Shown here piece after piece: positions 8,509 to 17,150 of a DNA stretch of 64,000 bases. The stretch spans positions 2,232,001 to 2,296,000 of the forward strand of contig JBBCGI010000001.1 in the NCBI GenBank assembly GCA_037200975.1, read 5' to 3'. The translations under genes and the position numbers were made by a program. The stretch is from Pseudomonadota bacterium (GTDB lineage Bacteria; Pseudomonadota; Gammaproteobacteria; Steroidobacterales; Steroidobacteraceae). The notes below the pieces were generated by a model, which saw only the letters and a list, made by a program, of their open reading frames with translations, did no database searches and had not been told where the DNA came from. Position 1 is the first letter of the stretch; each line of letters opens with the position of its first letter.

Positions 8509-8966
8509 GCCGGAACGCTCATCGAAAAGTAGTGCGCCTCGATGACCATTCCCTTGCGCAAGTAGAAGCGATGCGCATCGGTTCGCTTGACGCCCGACAG
8601 TAGTCGCAGTTGGTGGCACGAGCGGCTCGCCGCCTGCGCGAGCAGCCAGTCGAACAGCTCACCACCATATCCCCGCGAGCGAGCGCCGCTCGCGACCACG
8701 AGATCTTCAATCTCGAGGTATTTTCCCGCGTGCAACCATTCCGAGACGCGGAAGCCCGCGGCGGCCTGGATGCCACCATCATCGAGGCGGGCGAGCTCGA
8801 AGGCCGTGGTGTTCATTAGGTGCAGGATCCGGGGCACGAATTCGTCGGCCTTGAGATGTGGCCGCAGCTCCGACATGACCGGAAAACATGCCGCGATGTC
8901 GGGGCCTTCGATTGCGAGCGTGATCCTCGCGGAATTGTCTTGCATTGCTGTCACCGGAGTGGCCAT
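8505..8966 (-). CDS. GNAT family N-acetyltransferase
   Basis: 153 residues. It carries the acetyl-CoA-binding motif A (LVVASGARSRGYGGELFDWLL, with the R-x-x-G-x-G-like core RSRGYG) and the C-terminal HRFYLRKGM motif typical of GNAT proteins. Substrate unknown. An ATG at 8964-8966 is used; a second in-frame ATG (MQDNS) seven codons later is equally possible. It overlaps the downstream membrane-protein gene by four bases. Confidence 0.85.
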   Translation of the reverse strand: MATPVTAMQDNSARITLAIEGPDIAACFPVMSELRPHLKADEFVPRILHLMNTTAFELARLDDGGIQAAAGFRVSEWLHAGKYLEIEDLVVASGARSRGYGGELFDWLLAQAASRSCHQLRLLSGVKRTDAHRFYLRKGMVIEAHYFSMSVPA

Positions 8967-9023
8967 GACAATGGAATACGAGCAACAGCCGCAGCCGGAG
9001 GCACAGCGCGGCATATATAAGTG

Positions 9024-9479
9024 TCAGTCCGGGGACCGGGGCCCCGTGTCGTCGTTCTTTGCGGGTGATTGCGGCGACATCATGTGTTTCTTCGCCAGGT
9101 GCGCGCCGTAGATAGAGGCCGGGATGGTCATGACGATCGCAAAGAAGTTCAACCATAGCGGATCGCCCCACTGGAGAATGCCGAAGATCAGCCCGATCAG
9201 GCCGATACCGAGTCCGTTGTAGTACGGATACGTTTTCGCGAGCCGCGCCGCTAGGTACCCGCCGCCGATGGTCGTCGCGGTTCCCAGGATCACCCGGCTC
9301 ATCAGGAATCCGCTGCTGTCGATGACGGCTTCGGTCGCCTTTCGCAAAGCCTCCTGATCGAGATCGGCGGACAACGTGCCGTCTGCGAGCACGGCCAGGG
9401 TGATCGAACTGATGATGAGGTCGGCCACGAGTTCGGCGATGAACGCGACGCAAATGGCCCAGAGGCGGATCTTGGTCAT
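9024..9479 (-). CDS. Hypothetical small membrane protein
   Basis: 151 residues with about four hydrophobic helices: LWAICVAFIAELVADLII, a glycine-rich helix TATTIGGGYLAARLA, GLGIGLIGLIFGILQW and LNFFAIVMTIPASIYGA, ending in a charged tail. No family recognised; such proteins are common near acetyltransferases without known function. The ATG complementary to 9477-9479 is clear. Confidence 0.65.
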   Translation of the reverse strand: MTKIRLWAICVAFIAELVADLIISSITLAVLADGTLSADLDQEALRKATEAVIDSSGFLMSRVILGTATTIGGGYLAARLAKTYPYYNGLGIGLIGLIFGILQWGDPLWLNFFAIVMTIPASIYGAHLAKKHMMSPQSPAKNDDTGPRSPD

Positions 9480-9510
9480 GCGCCGGTGCGCTCGAATTCC
9501 TGCGGCAACT

Positions 9511-10137
9511 TCAAACCCCTTGCTGATCGAACATGCGACAGGCGTTGACGATTGCCGCGGCCGTCTCGGCGTCCGCGCCTGTCGACTGCAGGAACACTTG
9601 GTACGCCTTCACGGCGAGCACAGCGATTTCGCTGGGCCGCGAGGGCACGCGCCCGCCGGGGAATTGTATGGGATAGCGGCGGATGAAGTTGGCCGTTGCG
9701 GTCACCGCGCGATGTTCGGCGCGGTCGGTCTCGTCCGGATATTCGAAACGCCAGCGCGCCACACGTTCGCTGATCGCCGGCTTCTCGTCGCCCGGTGTCG
9801 TGCCGGCGGCGGCAAACACGCGGCAGTCGTAGGTGCGGCAGGTCTCCGGTCGGTCCCGGTAGATAGAGCAGTTGCCGCCGCGGAACATCGCGCAGTGTCC
9901 CTGTGCGTCATAACCCATGAGCATCGTACCCGGCGGCGAATTCGGCGCGGGCTCGAGGCAGTCTTCGCCAATGAGCCGGCGCGCCTCGGTTTCGTGCGGA
10001 CGGATTTTTATGAAATAGGAAGATGTACAGCAGCCGCGGCAATCGCCACAGGCGACGTCCATGCCCTCGGTACCCGCCAGCGCGTTGCGCATCGCGCGCA
10101 GCCACGCGGAAAAATCGCCCGCGGGCAATGGACTCAA
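9511..10137 (-). CDS. YkgJ-type cysteine-cluster (zinc/iron-chelating) protein
   Basis: 208 residues. The cysteine cluster is CGDCRGCC near residues 31-38, with a second set in CAMF, CSIYRDRPETCRTYDC near residues 82-105. This arrangement defines the YkgJ/Fe-S oxidoreductase-like family thought to chelate Zn or Fe-S. The start shown is TTG; an ATG at 10090-10092 would give a protein starting 15 codons later and still keep every cysteine. No partner is obvious. Confidence 0.8.
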   Translation of the reverse strand: MSPLPAGDFSAWLRAMRNALAGTEGMDVACGDCRGCCTSSYFIKIRPHETEARRLIGEDCLEPAPNSPPGTMLMGYDAQGHCAMFRGGNCSIYRDRPETCRTYDCRVFAAAGTTPGDEKPAISERVARWRFEYPDETDRAEHRAVTATANFIRRYPIQFPGGRVPSRPSEIAVLAVKAYQVFLQSTGADAETAAAIVNACRMFDQQGV

Positions 10138-10266
10138 GCGACCACCGCGGCCGTGAATCCGACGGGCGCGCGTATGCCCGGGCCGGCCGGGTACGGATGG
10201 TTCGTTTTCATGGCGCGCATGCTCGCGCGTCGCGCGGCAGCGCGCAATCGACGCCAGGCAGGCGTG

Positions 10267-10782
10267 TTACAGGGCGTCGTGTTTGGCGGAAATAGCGCGG
10301 TTGTAACGCGACTCGAAGTGCGCGCGGCTGTTCGCCACGGCCCACAGGCGCGCGAGGTAGGCGAATTCCTTTTCGAAGTACTCGCGGTACTGCAGGCCTT
10401 CCTTCGCGTAGCGGCAATTCCGGCACAACACGGCCAGCCAGCCGGGGAAGCCGAGGCGCTCGTACAAGCCCGACAGTTTCGATTCGAGCGTACGTACCGT
10501 TTCCACGTGCCGCAGGTAGTCGTGGCGCAGGGTGACGATGTACTTTCCGGCGGCGAGCTGCGGGTCGAGTGCCTGGTAACCGCTGTAGCGTTCGACCAGG
10601 TGTTCGGCGAATGTGAGCACCTCGGACCGCGCGGACGAAGCAGCCAGCATGACGATGTCCTCGTCGTCGCCTTCTTCATTCAGGTGCAACCGGTCGACCG
10701 CCCACTGGATACATTCGTGGTAATCGCCGCCGCCGGATTTCAGCAGAAAATAACTATGCTCGAGCTGATTGATCGCTTCCAT
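10267..10782 (-). CDS. Hypothetical protein, helical
   Basis: 171 residues from the ATG complementary to 10780-10782, family not recognised. The sequence is largely alpha-helical and soluble, with conserved-looking pieces YLRHVETVRTLESKLSGLYERL and VLCRNCRYAKEG (a CxxC pair). A CxxC might bind metal or be redox active; this is speculation. No operon partner: about 130 bases lie between it and each neighbour. Confidence 0.55.
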   Translation of the reverse strand: MEAINQLEHSYFLLKSGGGDYHECIQWAVDRLHLNEEGDDEDIVMLAASSARSEVLTFAEHLVERYSGYQALDPQLAAGKYIVTLRHDYLRHVETVRTLESKLSGLYERLGFPGWLAVLCRNCRYAKEGLQYREYFEKEFAYLARLWAVANSRAHFESRYNRAISAKHDAL

Positions 10783-10930
10783 GAACTTCCCCGCGTTGCA
10801 GGCTAACAATCTACGCCTCGACGATCCGCCGGAATATGTGGCTGCGCGAAGTACCTATGCGAAGTGGCACACGCTTTCGCGTAGGTGGACAGGCGCCCGC
10901 CGGCCGGCCTAGGGGCGAGTCTGAGCGGCG

Positions 10931-11965
10931 TCAGCCGAGCGGCAGATGATGCGGACGGACGAGCATGTACCAGTCCTGGTGCTCCTGGAGGATCAGCGCA
11001 ACGGCGCTGCGCACCGCGGATTGCAGGCGTTCCGGGCGCTGCTCCGCCGGCCCATCATTGGCCGCCCTGCGGATCTCGTCGATGGATTTCTGCAGCTCGA
11101 TCGCGACTCGTTCGGACGCGGATTCCAGCCGATACGCCTCGGATTGAGCGAGCGCGCCGTGCAGCGCCGCCGCCAGTGCCGGGAACACCGTCGTGATCAG
11201 CGAGATCCAGCGCGAATGCACCAGCAGATGCGAGAGCGCGCCCAGCGCCGTCAGCGCGAACAGGCCGGCGGTGACGCGATGGATGCGATGCTGCAGCACG
11301 TGGGTACGCCGCGCGACACGGGTGTGATACGCCTGTTGCGATTGCAGCGTGCCGATGGCCCATGCGGCGTACGTCAGCACGAAGTGCGGATCGTTCCAGG
11401 CGCCCGCCAGCAGCTCGCGCGTGCGCGGTTCGTTGGCGCGGCACAGTGCGGCCACTTCGTCCGGCGTGGTGCTGTGCGCGATCGCCGGCATGACCCGCGA
11501 ATACCAGCCCGCTTCGTCCGGCTTCGAGAAATCGACCAGTGGCGCGATCAGTGGTAGATAGGACGTGAACTCGGTGACGGTGCGCGCGCGCAGCCATCCG
11601 CCCTGCCAGTCGTTGCGATGGCCGCGCCAGTAGATCATCCACACCGCGCCGATGACCAGGATCTCCGCGATCACCCAGCCGGCGGCGTAGGAATGCATGT
11701 AGCTCGTCAGGTCGTCCCAGCCGAGCGCGAGCGGCATCATGGCGCACAACACCGCCAGCGCCGACAGCAGGTAGATAGCCCAGAAGCCGCTGCGGTAGCG
11801 GTGTCCGAGGCGGATGGCGAGCGCGTCGAACTCCCGGTGCGGGGCCGCGAGCGAGTCGATCAACGACCGCAATCTTTGCGGCGGCTCGGGAATGGTCGGC
11901 GCGGGCCCGGTATCGAGCCGTGCGCCGAGCAGCAACAGATTCTGGATGTTCTGATGCAGTGCCAT
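10931..11965 (-). CDS. Multi-pass membrane protein of the SIR2-TIR/STAND operon (SLATT-like)
   Basis: 344 residues, last gene of a four-gene operon. Two helix pairs are visible: FWAIYLLSALAVLCAMMPLAL with AGWVIAEILVIGAVWMIYW (about 61-112), and VTAGLFALTALGALSHLLVH with ISLITTVFPALAAALHGAL (about 232-273). Between and after them are helical soluble parts, including ASERVAIELQKSIDEIRR and a C-terminal W-containing segment. The pattern of a helix pair followed by a WRGHRNDWQGGWLRAR basic stretch resembles SLATT-type two-TM effectors of nucleotide-signal conflict systems. That resemblance is my inference; a pore-forming effector role would follow. Gap of 3 bases to the PGDYG gene. Confidence 0.7.
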   Translation of the reverse strand: MALHQNIQNLLLLGARLDTGPAPTIPEPPQRLRSLIDSLAAPHREFDALAIRLGHRYRSGFWAIYLLSALAVLCAMMPLALGWDDLTSYMHSYAAGWVIAEILVIGAVWMIYWRGHRNDWQGGWLRARTVTEFTSYLPLIAPLVDFSKPDEAGWYSRVMPAIAHSTTPDEVAALCRANEPRTRELLAGAWNDPHFVLTYAAWAIGTLQSQQAYHTRVARRTHVLQHRIHRVTAGLFALTALGALSHLLVHSRWISLITTVFPALAAALHGALAQSEAYRLESASERVAIELQKSIDEIRRAANDGPAEQRPERLQSAVRSAVALILQEHQDWYMLVRPHHLPLG

Positions 11966-11968
11966 CGT

Positions 11969-12460
11969 TCAGCTGACCACTTCGTAGGTCGTCGCAAAAA
12001 CCCGCCGCGACACGATCCCGAGACTACCGTCGCCGTAGTCGACCAGCCAGTCCCCGGCGCGCCCGGTGAGTTTCGACTCGCCGTCGGCCAGCAGCACTTC
12101 GAAGCCCGATGTCATCGGCACCGCGAACACGCGGTTGGGCAGACTCACGTATGCGCCGTCCGCGCCCACCTCGGTCGACGTGGAAGGCCGGTACTTGTCG
12201 GGAAAACGCGCCTTCGACACGCGCCAGTGTTCGCCGTTGATGCCGGTGAGAATGGCGTCTCCGACCCGCGCATGCACGAGGCCTTCATTGGTCTGCACGG
12301 TGCAGGCTTCCTGCGCGAAACGCACCTGCACTTCGCGTTCGAGCTTGCGCGCAACCACGCGCTGCGGATTGCCACCAATTTCGTCGGTGTACCCAGGCCG
12401 GCCGCTGGAGCGGAATAACGGTGCGCCATCGGGACTCAATGTTTGCCTCTTCCGGTCCAT
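11969..12460 (-). CDS. PGDYG domain protein
   Basis: 163 residues. The C-terminal segment GDWLVDYGDGSLGIVSRRVF near residues 141-160 is the hallmark of the PGDYG family, whose function is unknown. The preceding repeats of about 50 residues (VHARVGDAILTGINGEHWRV and similar) look like small beta barrels of the same type. The ATG complementary to 12458-12460 starts the protein inside the last 25 bases of the STAND gene, which points to coupled translation with it. Confidence 0.75.
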   Translation of the reverse strand: MDRKRQTLSPDGAPLFRSSGRPGYTDEIGGNPQRVVARKLEREVQVRFAQEACTVQTNEGLVHARVGDAILTGINGEHWRVSKARFPDKYRPSTSTEVGADGAYVSLPNRVFAVPMTSGFEVLLADGESKLTGRAGDWLVDYGDGSLGIVSRRVFATTYEVVS

Positions 12461-15400
12461 GGAAATTGTCCGCGTTGCCCCTGCGCGATCAGATCGCGCC
12501 ATAAACGCGTGGTGTAGAGATTCCGGTATTCCTGCGCAGTGCCGTCGATCAGTGCCGCGCCCTCGCGCAGCAGTGCCGCGCGCCGGTTCGCGTCGGTCGC
12601 GCCTTGCGCGTACAACGCCGCCGCGAGCCAGATTCGCGTCTCCATGTCGCCGTGGTTGCGCGCCTGCATGTCCCGGCGGCGTATCACCACAGGCTCGAGA
12701 ATTTTCGCCGCCTCGGCCTTGCGGTTCTGGGCGATCAGCGTGAGCGCGATTTGCGTCGATACCAGGTCCTGGTCGGCCGCATCGACATTGCCGCCGAACT
12801 GCACTTTCTTGCGTGCCTCGAGCGCGGTGCGCGCGGAAACTTCCGCGGCTGGATAGTCGCCCAACATGAACTCGGCCCGGCTTCTGGTTAGGCTGTGGTA
12901 GTAGAGCGAAACGTCCCGCGAGCCTTCGCCCACAGCGGTGGACTCGGCCGACTCGATCGAGGGCAACATCTCCCGCTCGAGCCTCAGGGCCTCCTGCGGA
13001 TCGTTGCGCATGATCGCGACTATCGCCGGCAGGCTGACGGTCGCGCTCTGCGCCCAGAGCGGCAGCAGGCTTTCATTGGGCACATTCGCGCGGATGATGC
13101 GCGTGGTTTCGACCATCTCCTGCGAAATCTTCGGAATCGCCGCGTAGTCACCGGCCTCGGCGCGCCTTTTCCCGAGCTGCCATAGAAATCGCGTTTTCGC
13201 CAATTTGAAACCGGCAGCGCCTTTTGCGGCCAGCCGTACGCTGTCGACGGCTTCTTCCCAGGTCTTGAGTGAATCCTGGATTCGTCCCACCGACCACTGC
13301 GCGTCGGAAAGCGACGCAAGCGCGGCGGCGAGGTTGTTCCGGGCCACCGTATTACCGGGGTCGAACGCAACCAGCTTCCGATGCGCGATGACGGCTCTGC
13401 GGCCCATTTCGAGCGCTTCCATCGGACGCATGTCGTCGGTCGCCACCACCGTGAGGTTGGCGAGGATCACGGACTGGCCGTACAGCGCGATCTTGTCGCT
13501 GGGGCGCAGTTCCAGGATCTGGTTCGCCAGCGCGTTGCCGTCCGCGCCGACCTTGCGGGCGTTGGCGCTGTCGCCGCCGCCGGCACTGGCTTGCACGATC
13601 CAGGCCGCGGCTTCCACGTAACGGTCCGCCATGTACAAGTTCGTGAGATCGCGGGCGCCGTGGCGCGTGGCGATGTCCATGGCCTTTCGCAGTGTCGGAA
13701 TCGCGGCCAGGGAATCTGAAAAGTTGAACTGCTGGTGGTAACCGAGTTGTATCAGCAATCCCGCCTCGGCTTCGCGGACGGCCAGCGACGCATCGGGTTT
13801 GTCAGACAGTGGAGCGAGCACGTCCACCGCCCGCTGCGCGGTGGGTAGTGCGTTCGAGTCGCCATTGGCGCTCATGATGCGCGAGTTGATGCTGATACCG
13901 CGCGCCAGCGCAATGGTCGTTGCTTCGGAGGTATCTCCGGCCTCGCGCAGCCCGGTGAGCAGTTTTTCGGACTCGATGCCGGCGGTCGTGGCTTCATCGT
14001 TTTTGCCCAGCGTGCGCGCCACGCGGGCGTACTGCTGCAGGGCGATCGCGCCCATGCGGATCGTGGAAGGGCCCTTCAGCTCATCGGGCAGCGCGCGGAA
14101 GTAATCGACTTCGCGTTTGGCGAGATCGGCCACGACGTCGAGCCGGCCGGAGCTTTCGAGCTCGCGCGCGAAATCGTCGGTGAGGTAGCCGAGCAATTGC
14201 TCGGCCTGCTTGCGGGACTGCTGCGCGACGGCTTCGGCGCGCTTCGCGCGCTGCGTGCTCCAGTAGGCAAAACCGGCCGCGATCACGGCGCCCACCGCCA
14301 GCACGACGCACACGGTCGCGATCTGGCGCGCGCGGATCAACGCGGTGCGTGTGCGCTGGGCGCGTTCTTTCTGTTCGGCGAGCTGGCGTTCGGTGGCCTC
14401 GCGCGCTTCGCGCTCGAGCCGCACGTCGCGGCTGCTCTTGACCACGCCGCACAACACATCGTGCGTGAGCTCGACGCGGCGCACGTCGAGACGCTCCTCG
14501 ATGCGCAGCAGGCGGCGGTTGACGAGAATCGCCAGCGTGCCGGGCGCGGCGCCCACGGCGTCGAAGCTGCGCTGCAGCCGTTCTTCCGCGACGTTCTCGC
14601 GGAAGCCGGAATCGGTGAGCAGTTCGTCTTCGATGATGCGGCGCACGGCGGCAGGTTGATCCGCGAGCGCGCGTTCGTAGAAGTTGCTCAGGATGCTCGC
14701 GTGTGAACCCGCGAGCAGGTCGAGCGAGATCTCGCTGCGGCCCTGCGCCTTGCGCGTGTCGTTCAATTCGCGGCAGATGAGGCTTAGCAACGACGGTTCG
14801 ACTTCCGCGTTCGCGATTTCCGAGCCGCCCGCAACGAAACGCACGATGGCCTCGGCGACTTCCTCCGTCACGAGCTTCTTGCCGGGCAACATGACCGCGG
14901 CGAGACCTTGTTTGCCGTTCATGGGCGCCAGACGCAGACGGTTCTGCGTGACCGACGGCATGCCGGATTTCAATCCTTCGAGAGGCGCTAGATAGTCCTC
15001 GCGCAGGGAGATCAGCACGCGGTAATCGCTGCGCGCGAAATCGAAACGTTCGGCCATCGTTTCGTCGGCTTCGAGCTTTGCCTCGAATGACGCCGGCGGC
15101 CGGTTCTCGACGAGATCCGCCAGGTCGGCAATGAAACGCGCGGCGCGCGCGCGGCCGAATTCGTCCGACTGCGCGACGGTGAACACTTCTTCGAACTGGT
15201 CGAAGATCAGCAGCGGGATGAGCGTCTTGCCGTTCTCGTCCTGCAGCATGTCGTCGCGGTGATGCAGGAACTCCCACAATGTCTCGCCTTCGACGGCGAC
15301 GCCGGCCTGTGTCCACTGGCCGGAGCGCCGCGCGGTTTTGGCGATCGCCTGCTTGAGCTGCTCGGCGGGCTCGGGCGCTTCCTTCGAATAATCGACGCGC

Positions 15401-15660
15401 ACGTACACCGGACAATAACCCTGGTTGCGCAGACGCGGCACGAGGCCGGCGCGCAGGATCGACGTTTTGCCGAGACCGGATTGACCGAAAAGCACGGTGA
15501 GCAGCTTGCGCTGCACGCGGCGGGCGAGCTCGGCCACTTCTTCTTCACGCCCGTAGAAGTAGTCGCGCGTTTCTTCGGTGAAGGATGCGAGACCGATCCA
15601 CGGATTGCTGTCGTCGATGGTCGCGACGGCTTCGTTCTCGATGTCGAGCTGCGCGTTCAT
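12436..15660 (-). CDS. STAND-type NTPase with transmembrane helix and TPR-like C-terminal region
   Basis: 1074 residues. The N-terminal piece NPWIGLASFTEETRDYFYGREEE (19-41 region) and GREEEVAEL mark an nSTAND1-type module. Walker A FGQSGLGKTS lies at 58-67 and a Walker B-like LLIFDQFEEVF at about 151-161. A winged-helix-like arm follows, then a charged coiled segment and one transmembrane helix (ATVCVVLAVGAVIAAGFAYW, about 448-467). The remaining ~600 residues are helical repeats of TPR character that could sense a ligand. STAND proteins oligomerise on sensing a trigger. The start is the ATG at 15658-15660, overlapping the stop of the SIR2-TIR gene (ATGA). Confidence 0.88.
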   Translation of the reverse strand: MNAQLDIENEAVATIDDSNPWIGLASFTEETRDYFYGREEEVAELARRVQRKLLTVLFGQSGLGKTSILRAGLVPRLRNQGYCPVYVRVDYSKEAPEPAEQLKQAIAKTARRSGQWTQAGVAVEGETLWEFLHHRDDMLQDENGKTLIPLLIFDQFEEVFTVAQSDEFGRARAARFIADLADLVENRPPASFEAKLEADETMAERFDFARSDYRVLISLREDYLAPLEGLKSGMPSVTQNRLRLAPMNGKQGLAAVMLPGKKLVTEEVAEAIVRFVAGGSEIANAEVEPSLLSLICRELNDTRKAQGRSEISLDLLAGSHASILSNFYERALADQPAAVRRIIEDELLTDSGFRENVAEERLQRSFDAVGAAPGTLAILVNRRLLRIEERLDVRRVELTHDVLCGVVKSSRDVRLEREAREATERQLAEQKERAQRTRTALIRARQIATVCVVLAVGAVIAAGFAYWSTQRAKRAEAVAQQSRKQAEQLLGYLTDDFARELESSGRLDVVADLAKREVDYFRALPDELKGPSTIRMGAIALQQYARVARTLGKNDEATTAGIESEKLLTGLREAGDTSEATTIALARGISINSRIMSANGDSNALPTAQRAVDVLAPLSDKPDASLAVREAEAGLLIQLGYHQQFNFSDSLAAIPTLRKAMDIATRHGARDLTNLYMADRYVEAAAWIVQASAGGGDSANARKVGADGNALANQILELRPSDKIALYGQSVILANLTVVATDDMRPMEALEMGRRAVIAHRKLVAFDPGNTVARNNLAAALASLSDAQWSVGRIQDSLKTWEEAVDSVRLAAKGAAGFKLAKTRFLWQLGKRRAEAGDYAAIPKISQEMVETTRIIRANVPNESLLPLWAQSATVSLPAIVAIMRNDPQEALRLEREMLPSIESAESTAVGEGSRDVSLYYHSLTRSRAEFMLGDYPAAEVSARTALEARKKVQFGGNVDAADQDLVSTQIALTLIAQNRKAEAAKILEPVVIRRRDMQARNHGDMETRIWLAAALYAQGATDANRRAALLREGAALIDGTAQEYRNLYTTRLWRDLIAQGQRGQFPWTGRGKH

Positions 15661-17021
15661 GACTGGCGCGCCTTCATGAAGTCGCCGAGGCGCTGCGCGA
15701 ACTCCGGTGTCACGGCGCCGCCGGGCAGTTCCGTGAAATGCAGCGCCTTGAATTTGTCGGGCACGAGCGCGTTGGCGGCATTCGTGGAATCGATGGTGAC
15801 CGGCAGGATGAACAACGCGCCATCGGCCATGTTGCGCACGCGGTCCATCGCGTAGCTCCACTCGCGGCGGAAATACGCTTCGAGCCGGCGCTGCGTGGTC
15901 GCGGAGACCACGGGGATGAAATAGGAGCAGCGCGCAATGTTGCGCTGGATCTTGCGGTCGTAGTCGTCGCCCGATTCCAGGCGATCCATGTCGAACCAGA
16001 CGGTGATCCCCGCGGCTTCGAGGCCCGTCTTGATCTGCTGGACGGCGGGCAGGTCTTCGCGCGCGTAGGAGATGAACACGGCGTTGTCGGGCATCTCGCG
16101 CGCGGGCGGCAGGAAACGTGTGGGGCCTGCCGCGTGCGCGGGCGCGGCCGACGACCTGCGACGGGCAGCCAGGCGATCGTGCAGCTCGGCGACGAAGCGT
16201 TCTGCGCCGACGTAGATGCGCGTGCGCACGCTCACCTGCTGCAGGAACGAGACCAAGCGCTCGTCTTCGCTGGTGTGATCGTCCGCCATGATTTCACCCA
16301 CGTCACGCGGGTCGGAGAGCCGCTGGCGCTTGGCCATGCGCAGGAACAGCCGCGCGAGCCAGTTGGTGAAATTGCTGCCGATGAACAGCAAGTGGTTGTG
16401 TTCGAGCTCGTGGAAGAGTTTCTCCGGCGCGAGGTGTTCGCTCTGCAACGCGCAGATGAACTCCAGCAGGTCCTCGTCGGAAATCACGTACGTCGGCGAT
16501 GCGGACAGCCGCCCGAACAGGTGGTAGACCACCGGCCGTTGCAGCCGGTCGCGCTCGGAGGGCAGATCCACCACGCGATTCGGGGCGTACGAGATCACCT
16601 CGGTGGATGGCGCGCCGCCGAAGCGCTCCCTGTTGATGGCCGCCTCGAGCAGTCCATCGAACGTGGTCGTGACGAACAGATCGAATTCCGGGATTGCCGC
16701 CAGGCGGCGCAGTGCTTCGGGCGGCTCGAAATTGGCGTCCTTCAGGATGCCGCGCAGCCGGACATAGGCTTCTTCACGCCGGCCGCGGGAGGCGAGAAAC
16801 CAGCATACGACGTCGTTCAGCGTGTATTTGCCGGGCAGCTGGCTCAGGTCGACGTTGAGACGCTTCGCGAGTTTTTCGGCCAGCCAGTCGTATAACAGCC
16901 GCGGTCCGGATTCCGTGCCCACCATCAGCAGCTCGGGCCCGATGATCGGGATGACCCGGCGCTCTTCGATGTAGCTCAGCAGATCGTCCCAGGCGTCGTC
17001 ATCCAGGACGGACAGCGGCAT
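15657..17021 (-). CDS. SIR2-like and TIR domain fusion protein
   Basis: 454 residues. The N-terminal part (about 20-230) is SIR2-like: VIPIIGPELL at 23-32, VTTTFDGLLE at 117-126, a candidate catalytic His167 in YHLFG and FIGSNFTNW near 213. The TIR domain (about 314-450) has FISYAREDL at 316-324, VWFD near 341, and a Glu in FRREW near 387 that could be the NADase glutamate. Both domains act on NAD+ in known bacterial defence proteins. The SIR2 asparagine usually found in TTNYD is replaced by Thr here, so activity is uncertain. ATG at 17019-17021 is chosen; a TTG start at 17102 is possible. Confidence 0.87.
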   Translation of the reverse strand: MPLSVLDDDAWDDLLSYIEERRVIPIIGPELLMVGTESGPRLLYDWLAEKLAKRLNVDLSQLPGKYTLNDVVCWFLASRGRREEAYVRLRGILKDANFEPPEALRRLAAIPEFDLFVTTTFDGLLEAAINRERFGGAPSTEVISYAPNRVVDLPSERDRLQRPVVYHLFGRLSASPTYVISDEDLLEFICALQSEHLAPEKLFHELEHNHLLFIGSNFTNWLARLFLRMAKRQRLSDPRDVGEIMADDHTSEDERLVSFLQQVSVRTRIYVGAERFVAELHDRLAARRRSSAAPAHAAGPTRFLPPAREMPDNAVFISYAREDLPAVQQIKTGLEAAGITVWFDMDRLESGDDYDRKIQRNIARCSYFIPVVSATTQRRLEAYFRREWSYAMDRVRNMADGALFILPVTIDSTNAANALVPDKFKALHFTELPGGAVTPEFAQRLGDFMKARQS

Positions 17022-17150
17022 GAGGGACGTGGCGGTGGCGTGGGTCACGATGGCTCTTGTTCCAGTGGAGGTGATCGCTTGCTGCAGCGATCCATCGCCC
17101 AAACGATTGTCACCTAATCCATCGGGTATTGCAGCCCGGTCGCCTGCGAC

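Noticed and set aside
9027-9045. GC-rich run GGGGACCGGGGCCCC after the membrane protein gene
   Set aside because: Not a proper inverted repeat beyond GGGGCCCC and inside the end of the coding region context; no further evidence.
10138-10266. Small open frame in the gap between the YkgJ-type gene and the helical protein gene
   Set aside because: About 28 codons, overlaps the neighbouring start and shows no ribosome site.
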